From assembly GCA_015146655.1 (NCBI GenBank), contig VKHL01000017.1, positions 124,001 through 188,000 of the forward strand: a DNA stretch of 64,000 nucleotides, written 5' to 3'. The position numbers were made by a program, and so were the translations under genes. Source of the stretch: Ochromonas danica. Taxonomy: Eukaryota; Sar; Chrysophyceae; Chromulinales; Chromulinaceae. Positions 21,558 to 30,548 of the stretch are shown here, one piece after another; positions within the stretch are counted from its first letter, which is position 1; every line of letters starts with the position of its first letter. The notes under the pieces were generated by a model. It made no database searches. It was not told the DNA's origin and saw only the letters and a program-made list of their open reading frames with translations.

Positions 21558-22771
21558 ATGGCGAGCAAGATCTTAGCCTTCGCATTATTTGCTGCTTTAC
21601 TGGCACTCCCTCTCCATGCCTTTGACTACATCAACTTTCAAGAAGTCCATGGGGAGAGATTTGAAATCTTTTCACCAGCCCATCGCTATAATCTGACAAC
21701 CAGACACAACCAAGAGAGTCTCGTGGCACCTCCTGAGAGGTTCGTGAGGGAGATGAGGCAGCTTTTCTCATATCTGGACACGATCGTGGATGACACCGTA
21801 ACTCCAAATAAGAATCCCCTGGAGCGCGCTCAACAAGCCTATGTGGACTTTTTGTTCAACTTTATCTTAGGTTAGTTTCGCGTCATCTCTCTTCTATCTT
21901 GACGCGGCATGATCGTATTGGTGCTGCTGTGTTTGTAGGTTTGTCGTTTGGAGACTCTGAGCGTACCATTGATCCTGCTCTTGGTCTTAAGAGACTCACC
22001 GCGAAACCTTTGAATGTCAGTAGACGTTCCATAGGCAAAGAATTCCCTTTCATAGCCATGTCCATGGCAGGTGGAAAGAGATTACGCAGCGTTGAACAGT
22101 GAGTATTTTGTCTGTCTTGTTTGTTGGTTTGTCTCTCCTCGCTCACCGCTTGCTTTCGATGTTTCAGCCAATTGGCAGAGATCAGGCAAAACAATATCCC
22201 AGGCATGGTGATCGAGACGGGGGTCTGGAGAGGTGGCATGGACATCTTTGTGCGTGGTATTCTTCGCGCCTACCATCAAGCTAAAGTTCCTGTGCTATTA
22301 TGCGATTCATTCCATGGCTTACCTCCTGGGAATGCTGAGCTTAATAGAGGAGACATGGGGTGGGACCGTACGCCCATCCTGGAAATCGATGCCCGAATGG
22401 TGGCTCAGAACTTTGTACGAGCTGGGCTGATGGATGACCATGTCCTCTTTGCCAAGGGATTCTTCAACGACTCGATGCCAACGGTCGCCAAGCAAGTGCA
22501 GCAAATAGCTTTGCTGCGTCTGGATGGAGATATGTATGCGTCCACGGTGGATGTCGTCTACCATCTTTATGAAAAGGTCGTAGTGGGGGGCTTCGTAGTC
22601 ATTGATGATTGGACTGGACTCCCAGCGCAGGTTGCAATGCTAGATTTCTTTGCCACCCACAACCACCACCCAGAAGTCATCCCTATCGATCGCATTGCGG
22701 TCTACTGGAAGAAGCACGAGAATGTAACTGTGCAATATTGGAGATACCAACAGAAAAAGTTCAAGGATTAG
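21558..22771 (+). CDS. TylF-type O-methyltransferase, tandem copy 2
   Basis: Three exons, join(21558-21870, 21939-22098, 22168-22771), 358 aa, same structure as copy 1. Exon 1 differs from copy 1 at about two bases and exon 3 (604 bp, the whole catalytic core) looks identical by eye, while the 52 residues of exon 2 carry about 18 amino-acid differences, mostly between ALR/ALG and FIG/FIA. The first intron uses a GTTAGT donor instead of GTGAGT. Signal peptide and SAM motifs are the same as in copy 1. The pattern suggests gene conversion over exons 1 and 3 with exon 2 escaping or being selected to differ; both copies look functional. Confidence 0.88.
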
Positions 22772-23483
22772 AGAGTGCAATGACTTCGATTGGAGTTCAT
22801 TGCTTTTGTTGTCAAAGTTCTACTTAATCGTCGTTCCTTATAATATGCGATACAAAACTGCTATTTTGGTCATTACTCTATTTGTTTCTCGTACTGCCTA
22901 GTGGTATAAGTCTAATATTTCAGAGATTGTTGTCGCTGAGTTATAATGTTACTAATCATTGAGTAAACTTATAATATAATATTAATCATATTGCATCTGA
23001 TATTGTTCTGGATGGATTGAATTGCATTAGAGGGAAGTGCTGGTTAATCAAATTCGCTTCGTCTTGAAAGCAAACGTGGATCTTGAACAGCAACTTGCTC
23101 ACACCACTTGAATGTTAAAGATATCAATTGACGGTGCTTCTGAGTAAACTCAAAGAGATCAGTTATTGGCGAAGGAAGGTTTAGAAGCTGGTTATTGTAT
23201 ATTATTACTATAGTTATTGCTGTACATTGTAGCATGTTCTTGTAACATACGCAGACTATATTACAACATGTAATAACATGCGATGATGTTGTTATTGCAT
23301 GCGGAGGGAGACAGACGAAGCTGAAGTTGAGAGGTGAAGGAACTCAGAACTCCAACTCTCCTTGGTCGTGTTGCTGTGTTGGATTTCTCCCTGTAAAATG
23401 GTAAAAGTCTTGTATGAGAGTGGTTCTTTTATCACTTGCTGGCATAGACATTCCCCATTCATAAACAGAAGTCATTCGTAAGC
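22772..23483. other. AT-rich spacer after methyltransferase copy 2
   Basis: Begins with a diverged copy of the 3' flank of copy 1, then AT-rich sequence rich in TATAATATTA-type words and a TGTAACAT/CATGTAATA palindromic patch near 23250-23285. No gene recognised; the end contains the promoter of the flavin-reductase-like gene. Confidence 0.45.
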
Positions 23484-24469
23484 ATGATCGCCACCTGGAG
23501 CAAAGCAGTGGGCAAAGCCTTCATCAACGTTAGAGCCAGAGGACTCACTTCACATCGCTTCCTCTCCTCGGCAGTCTCTTCTCATGGCGACAGAACCATT
23601 CGCCATGCATCTGATGACTCGGTTTTTCATGCCAAAGATAGTAAACGTGGTGGCTATGAAGCGGCGGGCTGGCAGCCAAGTCAACCCCAGACTATCCCCC
23701 ATCCTGTGTCAGGATGCAAAGGCTTCGACCCAGCTGAGCTCAAGGCCTCTGGCGGTCTGTACGGACTGCTCGTGAGTAGCATCGTGCCTCGTCCCATCGC
23801 TGTCGTCACTTCACAAGACTCCAACGGCTTGATCAATTGTGCTCCCTTCTCATACTTCAACATTGTTAGCCATGACCCACCAGTAGTGATGCTGGGATGT
23901 GTGGTGAGCGCACGTCTCAAGATGAAGAAAGATACGTTGAAGAACATCGAAGACACGGGGGAGTTTGTAGCCAATATCTTGAGCTCATGGTATCTGGAAG
24001 CGGCTAATCATGCTTCTGGCGACTTCCCACACGAGGTGAATGAGATCCAAGAAGCAGGTCTGACTGCTCTGCCCTCAGATGCAGTTCGTCCGCCTCGTCT
24101 CGCGGAGGCTGCAGTGCAGCTCGAATGCAAGGTAACCCAGCAAGAGGTGTTGTCGTCATTGTTGGTGCTAATGAATGTGTTGGGTGATGTGATCAGGTAT
24201 TTGATGTCCGCGAGTTGCGCAACGAGAAGGACGAGCACACCTCATCTATGGTGTTGGCCAAGATTGTCAAAATACACGTCCATAACTCTGTCCTTGTTGC
24301 TGATTGCTCTGATCTCAAGCCTCTGGTGGACTCCATGAAGTTCCTCCCCGTTGGTCGTCTAGGTGGCAATTCTTACACTATCGTGGATAACGAGCACATC
24401 TTGCCTCATCCACGTGTTCAGCGTCCAGACTTGCCCCATCTTCATCGTAGTGGTGGTGGTGGTCACTAG
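23484..24469 (+). CDS. Flavin-reductase-like FMN-binding split-barrel protein
   Basis: Two exons, join(23484-24131, 24197-24469), 306 aa, 65-nt GTAACC...TCAG intron. After an Arg/Ser-rich presumably mitochondrial presequence (MIATWSKAVGKAFINVRARG) and ~70 variable residues comes the flavin reductase-like domain: LVSSIVPRPIAVVTSQDSNG, NCAPFSYFNIVSHDPPVVML, KDTLKNIEDTGEFVANI, and in exon 2 VGRLGGNSYTIVD. Such proteins bind FMN and in bacteria and fungi act as NAD(P)H:flavin oxidoreductases or related enzymes; the substrate here cannot be told. The C-terminus is a short His/Gly tail. Splicing joins LECK to VFDVREL, restoring the expected strand. Confidence 0.85.
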
Positions 24470-24777
24470 AGTGAGAAGAGTGTTGATATATGATTTGAAC
24501 AATCTTGAGTGTAATTTAACTTGTTGTCATTGGTTGTAATTGCCGAGTGCATCCTGCAAGAACTCTCTAATCTCCCGAGATCTTTAACAGACAAACGTTA
24601 CAATCTCAACAGCGGTGGCTAGATGTCTAGAATCTGATCTGGAGGGAAGTTAACAGGGAGAGAGTCTTCTTCGTTCCCAAGCGCCGTTGGATGAGAAAAA
24701 GAAGAAAAGTGACGTTCGCACTCTTTCTGCCTCGTGAAGATTTCCCCTCCCTCATCTTCCAGTCATAGATTGCTCAC
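24470..24777. other. Intergenic spacer
   Basis: 308 bp between two co-directional genes; 3' untranslated sequence then a promoter with a pyrimidine-rich patch (TTTCCCCTCCCTC) shortly before the next ATG. Nothing else seen. Confidence 0.4.
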
Positions 24778-25548
24778 ATGAACTCTCCTCATCTCGCCCT
24801 CTTATCTTCCAGGCAATTATTTCTCACTTTATGCATTTTCCTCAGCATTGCCCAGAGCTCAGCCTTTTGGGCAGGGCTGGGGGGTGCTGTGGGCCGCACC
24901 GCCAGAATGCTCATCATGAGCAACGACAAGCTCTCTTTTGGCAACAAGATGGATATTCGCGTACGCTTGCCCACGCGTGACCTCCGCCTTGCTGAAGGCT
25001 TCATGAGCTGCCCGCACCTCATCGTGGAGACTGCCTACGATCACTCTCGCTACACCAAACTCCACGAAGGAACTTATGTCATTCGATTTGCTCAAATCCC
25101 CATTCCGGGCATTGATACCATAATTCCAGAGATTGAAGTGGACTTCTTGACTCGTAATAGTAGCATCCAAATGCAGTCTAAGTCCTGCGTCTTGAAAGGT
25201 GGACCCATCGTGCGGGATGCACGATTCTTGCAGTCATTCAAGATCAACCTGACTGGTCACTTATCGATTGACCATAGTAAACCATCGCCAGATGGGAGTC
25301 TCTTGGCGGTGGGTCAAGTGGTCTATGCAGTGCAGGGCGAGAAGCCCATGCTTTTGAGAGCAGCTCCTTCTTTTATCCTTGATGGTACGATTAACTTCAT
25401 TCAAAGTCGTGTGGCAGACTTTGTTATGAAGCAGTTTTCGAAGAAGTTATTGCGGGCTTTTCAAGTATACGCCCAGGCCCCACATACTCACCGCCCCACA
25501 CATTCCCAGCCCCTGCACGTCCTCCATCACGACCCCCACCAACTCTAG
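24778..25548 (+). CDS. DUF1997-like protein with complex-plastid-type leader
   Basis: Single exon, 256 aa, ATG at 24778. The first ~28 residues are a signal peptide ending SIAQSSA before FWAGLGG; an aromatic residue just after a signal-peptide cleavage site is the known hallmark (ASAFAP motif) of import into complex red plastids. The body (MDIRVRLPTRDLRLAEG, TYVIRFAQIPIPGIDTIIPE, VDFLTRNSSIQMQSKS) resembles DUF1997, a family found in cyanobacteria and plastid-bearing eukaryotes whose biochemical role is not established. The last ~25 residues are His/Pro-rich. This gene is the main hint that the host has, or had, a plastid. Assignment to DUF1997 is from memory of family pattern and is moderate. 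Confidence 0.7.
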   Translation: MNSPHLALLSSRQLFLTLCIFLSIAQSSAFWAGLGGAVGRTARMLIMSNDKLSFGNKMDIRVRLPTRDLRLAEGFMSCPHLIVETAYDHSRYTKLHEGTYVIRFAQIPIPGIDTIIPEIEVDFLTRNSSIQMQSKSCVLKGGPIVRDARFLQSFKINLTGHLSIDHSKPSPDGSLLAVGQVVYAVQGEKPMLLRAAPSFILDGTINFIQSRVADFVMKQFSKKLLRAFQVYAQAPHTHRPTHSQPLHVLHHDPHQL

Positions 25549-25986
25549 TGAGTAAGAAGAAATTAGACTATGTGCAGGAACGATACGGTCCAGTGAATGA
25601 CTGGCCTGCTTTACAACATGATCTTTGTCTGTTTGTCTGTCTCAAGTTCTGTAAATACCTTGAATTCAAACCTTTGTTGTACTAAACTAAGATATCCTTC
25701 TGGCTCTTCATGAAATGAATCGCAGGCTCATTCAGAGGCGTATGAGAGGACCCAATATCAATCAAAGACAGCTAATTGTCATTTTCAAGTGCAAAGCAAG
25801 TCCATTGCCATATTCCACGGATTATATTAATCACCATCAAACATTATCTGACTACAAGCCATAGTCGCGCTCATAAAGCAACAGGAGCTCATAGATATCG
25901 TGCTGTGCTTTAGCGTGGTCAGCTAATCTGTCGGTCGAGTAGATCCTGAACGTAGCATTGTCATTAACCAAGCACCCTTCATGACG
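25549..25986. other. Intergenic spacer
   Basis: AT-rich untranslated sequence between the DUF1997-like gene and the left direct repeat of the AT-rich island. No gene, RNA or repeat recognised. Confidence 0.4.
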
Positions 25987-26018
25987 AGCTGTCAGCCAGC
26001 AGTCTCACTTCTTATATG
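25987..26018 (+). repeat. Left copy of a 32-bp direct repeat bounding an AT-rich island
   Basis: Reads AGCTGTCAGCCAGCAGTCTC then A-CTTCTT-A-TATG; matches 27645-27676 with two substitutions. The pair is 1,658 bp apart in the same orientation and encloses a low-GC segment with orphan reading frames. Confidence 0.6.
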
Positions 26019-26034
26019 GACTACCTATTTTAAT

Positions 26035-26855
26035 TTAATTCAAGTGGTTTTTGAACAATTTGTCTCGCAATTCACGAACACCTTTATCATTTTGAATATT
26101 CTCTGCGATAATCAAGGAAACAGCTGGAGAAGAAGGTTCAATATACCAACCCTCCATTGTCTTCACCTCACGGAACACTATGTTAGGATAATCCAATAAT
26201 AACCCCATTGCTTTCAGCTCCGACTTTGGAATCTTGGTCACTTTCTTTTCTCTGAAAACGTTAATGATTGCTTCAGTATTGGAACTACTGTTGAGAACAA
26301 TCTTGTTGAGAGAATCAGAGAGAACTGATTGAAGGTGATTCTTCACTTGATTCACAACCTCTTCAGAAGCAGCATCAGACAGAGACAATTTATTATCAGT
26401 TATAGCTTCTTCCAATTTCAAATAGTCGGCAGGTGAGCCCCCAAGCACCTTCCAGACAGGTTCGTCGATATTGTGACTTTTGAGGAAATCAATTAAACCT
26501 TTAAATTCAGGAATAGATTCAATCTGTTCTTTTGACATTGGCTCAATAGCAATCATAGTTTCTCGTTTTGTTGCGACAAGTGTTGGAGGAATAGAATTGG
26601 GTGAACCATCCAGTTCATTCGCAGAATAGAGTCACTTAACTGCTTGATTTCAGATTCTCTGACAGACATAGGACAGATGGTCTTAAAATAACTTTTTAAG
26701 CCAAGCGAAAGCGCTCTCACCAGTCCAACTCGAGGAATAAACCCAGCAACAGAACCAGTAACAAGCGCTAGGCCACCAGCTCCGACGCCTAGAATGGCTT
26801 TACTGTCAGCAACAAACGAAACATCATCCTTCACACTTCCCAACCAATCTGTCAT
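26035..26855 (-). pseudogene. Unrecognised AT-rich gene, probably frameshifted
   Basis: Two overlapping minus-strand frames. The upstream frame starts at ATG 26855 (MTDWLGSVKDDVSF) and has a hydrophobic Gly/Ala-rich patch (ILGVGAGGLALVTGSVAGF). The downstream frame ends at 26035; it is open upstream of its first ATG (26556) to about 26635 and there reads NELDGSPNSIPPTLVATKRE, which looks like real coding sequence. The join between frames therefore lies near 26610-26640, by a frameshift or by a very short intron I cannot define. The motif VWKVLGGSPADYLKLEEA recalls the C-terminal lid of RHS/Crinkler-type P-loop ATPases, but no Walker A is present, so at best the NTPase core is deleted. Base composition is much more AT-rich than the neighbours. 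Function unknown. Confidence 0.4.
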
Positions 26856-27644
26856 TTTTCGGTAAAGCTCTGTGTGTCGGCAAAAATACGAGTTTTCAAA
26901 ACCCCTATTTTATCACAATGCGCCTTATTGGGGTCGAAATGCCAGCAGTTTCTTCGATTTTGGTTGAAGAAATCTCGTTTTTGGATGTCACACAGCCGCC
27001 CTCATTGCAATAATAAATAAACAAATAGATCTTATCTATTTTTACTTTAAGCTATCAATATATATTAACATGGAAGGCCCTATGAGTGTAGTTTCAAGGC
27101 AAAATCTCCAGCGCAGCGCTACTAAATCATTATGGATGGCAAGGGCTGCGTCCTCCTCAGGGTTTGTGGTGGCATTTCCCAAAAGTTACTGTGGTGACTT
27201 TCTGAAGCTCTGTAAAGAAGAGCTCAATAGGGGATTCAATGTAGGTAGCGTTCTGGCCGACACTGAACTATGCCGTTCGCCCAAACCGCAAGCGCAAGAG
27301 GATCCCGAATGAGCCTGAAGAAAACGAGGTCACCAATCTCACTTAGGTGCAAGCCGCTTTTAATGCACAGCACCAGGGGGCAAGAGCAATGGTGAAAAGG
27401 CCATTTAGACCCATGCGAACCCTTTTTTCCAGTCCTTGGCTTGCTGAGAGCTTGGCCACAGCAAGACTAACTGCTTGTACTGATGTGAATCTTAATGTTA
27501 AATAATATGGCAACATTGCAGGACTTAACTCTCTTTTGTTAAAAAGTTATTAATTAAAAACACCAAATTCACTTTGGGTCTAACCACTGGTTTTTTAAAA
27601 GGGGCTCGCCCTCTACAGTAGTTATGAAATTTGGCACACAAGCA
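26856..27644. other. AT-rich remainder of the island
   Basis: Upstream region of the frameshifted gene, with poly-A/T runs and a TAATAAATAAACAAATAG stretch. A plus-strand frame at 27070-27312 (80 codons, ATG) and an overlapping frame with RKRKRIPNEPEENE near 27285-27345 show some coding look but no family. Confidence 0.35.
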
Positions 27645-27676
27645 AGCTGTCAGCCAGCAGTCTCGCTTCTTCTATG
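27645..27676 (+). repeat. Right copy of the 32-bp direct repeat
   Basis: Partner of 25987-26018, with G and C in place of A at two positions. See the left copy. Confidence 0.6.
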
Positions 27677-28638
27677 ATATTATGAGAAGAAACTCGATTA
27701 GATTAGCGATTGCAATCTAATCGATTGCAAGATTAGATTAGCGTGAGCAACGAGAGCTTCATTTCCTTGTTTTGACTGCATGGCAATGGCCTCTCAGCAG
27801 GCTGACCTACTCTTGCAGCTAACCCAAGGAATGAACGATCCTTGTTTACGGTCTGTCAGAGAAAAAGAAGCGAACCTCTTCTTATGAGGCGGAGCAGCGT
27901 CATCACACATAACATCATTCATATTCATAAAAGCATGTCAACCATCACGACTAGGTAGGATAGCACGCAGATCGAAGGTTGCAGATTGCACATCAGAGTT
28001 TAGGAGAGATGGCTTTCACATGACCATTTCCCTGATAATGATTACGACTCAGAACTGAACAATAGATCACATATCTTTAATCAGTCCACACAATAAACTA
28101 TATCCAGTTCAGATTCCCAAGTCATCACAATATCAAATCCAGGGAAGTTGTCAATGTTATCTAATCATCATCACTTCCAACCCAATTTGGACATGAATGC
28201 TCAACAAAATTCTAAAGCTCCGGATTTCCATTTCCTCAATGGATTCCCCCAACTCAAATCACTTCCTCTACTCTACGCTCTGCCTGACGTCCGCAACACT
28301 TCCTCTGCTTCACTTCTGCACTCCCTCCACCCCCACCACTCACTCTGCACACCATCACCTTCTCTACCTCTCACTCCTCCCTCACGCTCCTGTTGTGTTG
28401 CTCTGCTGCCATGCCATGCCATGCCCGCCAATCCAACAAATACAAAACAACGTCTGCTGCTGCCCGTGATCTTGCATTGTCTCTCTCCCCCGCTCTCACC
28501 CTAACCATTCCTTTCTCTTTCTTTCGCTTTCTTCTGCTTCCTTTCTATCAAACTTCTCTTTCTTCTTTTTCGTTTTTTTGCTTCTGCGTTTTATGTCTCT
28601 TAACTCAAATACCACAACCATTTCAGTCAACTAATAAT
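27677..28638. other. Spacer and pyrimidine-rich leader of the TPR gene
   Basis: Starts with a short palindromic repetition of GATTAGATTAGCG/TCTAATCGATTG near 27690-27750. From about 28260 to 28620 the plus strand is strongly C/T-rich (for example TTCTCTTTCTTTCGCTTTCT), which fits a core promoter or 5' leader of the next gene. No protein gene recognised. Confidence 0.4.
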
Positions 28639-29511
28639 ATGGGAGGCAGTGCTAGTACTTTGTGTTCTTCATCATCCTCGTTCAAAAGTGTCAATGGTGG
28701 CAAACGGCTGTCTCATGCCGAAGCTCTCGAAGGCGGAAGGCATTATCTTGCTAAAGGCGACCTTCTCAAGGCCGAAGAATACTTTCTCATGGCTTTGGAG
28801 GAATCCAAGGCCCTCTATGGAGAAGATAATGTGGAGACTCTTGCTGTGCAGGACTCCTTAGCTGTGGTCTATTGCCAACAAGGCCATTTCCAAGAAGCCC
28901 AGCTACTCCACCAGCAAGTCTTCGCGCAGTATTCTCACTTGTTGGGATCCAAGCATCCTCTTTCTCTCGCTTCACAGCACAATTTAGGCGTTGTTCTATT
29001 TCAAAGTCGGCGGTATTGCGAAGCTGCAGGTGTCTTCCATGTGTGCTATCATGGTCGAACAGCCGTGCTTGGTAGCAGCCATGCGGACACCCTAGCGTCC
29101 ATGAAATATTTGGCCATGTCTTATTTAGAAGAACGTCGCTTTATTGAAGCGGAGGAGGCACTGCGAGGGTGCTTATCAAAGCAGCGCTTCCTTCTTGGAC
29201 CCGACCACCACATAGTTGTGGCCTTGTCCATCTTACAATGCCGCGCTTTCGAAGGAATGGGCAGATATGACGATGCCTTGACTTTGTGCCGGTCTGCCTG
29301 GCAAGCGCTATGCCCCACCAATTCTTCTGAGGAGCAATCCTCTTCTCCTCTACCATCCACTTCTTCCTCAGGCTTACGATCTTGGAGATACCTAGAATCT
29401 CATGCCGATCCTGACACAATAGAAGCCCGAAAACAATGTCAATCCTATTTGGAGTATTTAGAAAATCTGTCGAAAAACAATTCCAGTGCTTACAACCGTT
29501 CGATTCAATAG
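28639..29511 (+). CDS. Tetratricopeptide-repeat protein (kinesin-light-chain-like repeats)
   Basis: Single exon, 290 aa. I chose ATG 28639 because it gives MGGSASTLCSSSSS, a good N-myristoylation signal (Gly2, Ser4-6 context) and because upstream in-frame sequence is low-complexity leader with no ATG directly in front. TPR units of about 42 residues follow from ~residue 35: GRHYLAKGDLLKAEEYFLMALEES, then VYCQQGHFQEAQLLHQQVF, VVLFQSRRYCEAAGVFHVCY, SYLEERRFIEAEEALRGCL and FEGMGRYDDALTLCRSAW. The KHPLSLASQHNLGVVL spacing is that of kinesin-light-chain or NB-ARC-linked TPRs. It is likely a membrane-tethered adaptor; partner unknown. Confidence 0.8.
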   Translation: MGGSASTLCSSSSSFKSVNGGKRLSHAEALEGGRHYLAKGDLLKAEEYFLMALEESKALYGEDNVETLAVQDSLAVVYCQQGHFQEAQLLHQQVFAQYSHLLGSKHPLSLASQHNLGVVLFQSRRYCEAAGVFHVCYHGRTAVLGSSHADTLASMKYLAMSYLEERRFIEAEEALRGCLSKQRFLLGPDHHIVVALSILQCRAFEGMGRYDDALTLCRSAWQALCPTNSSEEQSSSPLPSTSSSGLRSWRYLESHADPDTIEARKQCQSYLEYLENLSKNNSSAYNRSIQ

Positions 29512-30548
29512 CCAGTATAATAGTATGATGTCTTTTCCCGATTCCTCCACAACATTCAACAATTCGAATTGTGTTCCCATCATTTTGTATGTTTTGATCA
29601 GTTGGAGTCTTCATTCCACAGCTGACCAGTTGCTCTTATCAATAATGTGACTCATTGAGTTCTGTCTTACCCTTCCTTCCTCCTTCTATCCCTTTGTTTT
29701 CATTGTTGCAAGTTTTGGCAATGTACTGTATACACAATGTACGCAACAGCGTGAGATGATGCCAGCAACTGCATTTGGTTTTATTAACCAATTCTTACCA
29801 CTTCTGCTTCCCTGGTATCTCACAGAGAAATTTCCAAGCAGCCTCTTATAATGATATATTGTCTTCAACTTCCTGCTCTGTACCCTCTCATCGTTTTTCC
29901 TTTTCGGAAGCTCCATTAGCTCTTGAGAGCGTCCAGTTCACCAAATGACTCTGTTAATGACTTAGACTAGTGAATCCTGTAACCACCCATCATTGTTTTT
30001 CTTTTCTCTCATTGTGTCTGTGATAATGATACCAGCAACAGCTTGATTTCTGTGCCTTAGGATTAGGCAAGCTGGTGCGATCTGATCTTCGCTTAGAGTT
30101 CTATTGGTAGTTTGTTAGTTCATTCTCTGTGTACATACTATGTGGTAACTATCTTTGTTTGCACTTCCTGGCCTGAGCCGTGATAGCCGTTCTTTCATGT
30201 CTCACGGCAGGTTAGTCTTATTGATTTGTATCATCAGTCACGAGGTCTTGTCATGGAACATTCCATCTCATTGACACTGTGCTATGAAGCAAGCCCTGAC
30301 TGACGGTGTATAGTCCACCCTGACTGTCCACCTCCGAGCATTAGATGCTACTTGTTGATGATCATTGTTTTTGTAAAGACTCATCTGAGTTAATTCGTTC
30401 CCAATCAATTTCTCTTTTTGCTTTTCAATTCCACTTCTTAACACCTGATCGTGCTAATCACTAACCCAAAACCACAACAAGTTAATTTAGATCTATATTA
30501 TGTACAATGGACTAGATAAATACAACAAGAACAACACACATCATCGAG
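29512..30548. other. Long spacer between convergent genes
   Basis: About 1 kb between the TPR gene (plus) and the IQ-motif gene (minus). It holds only short frames with no recognisable similarity; 3' untranslated regions of both genes presumably lie here. No repeats or RNA gene noticed. Confidence 0.45.

Noticed and set aside
25987-27676. LTR-type element
   Set aside because: The 32-bp repeats are too short for LTRs and no polymerase, integrase or capsid sequence is visible.
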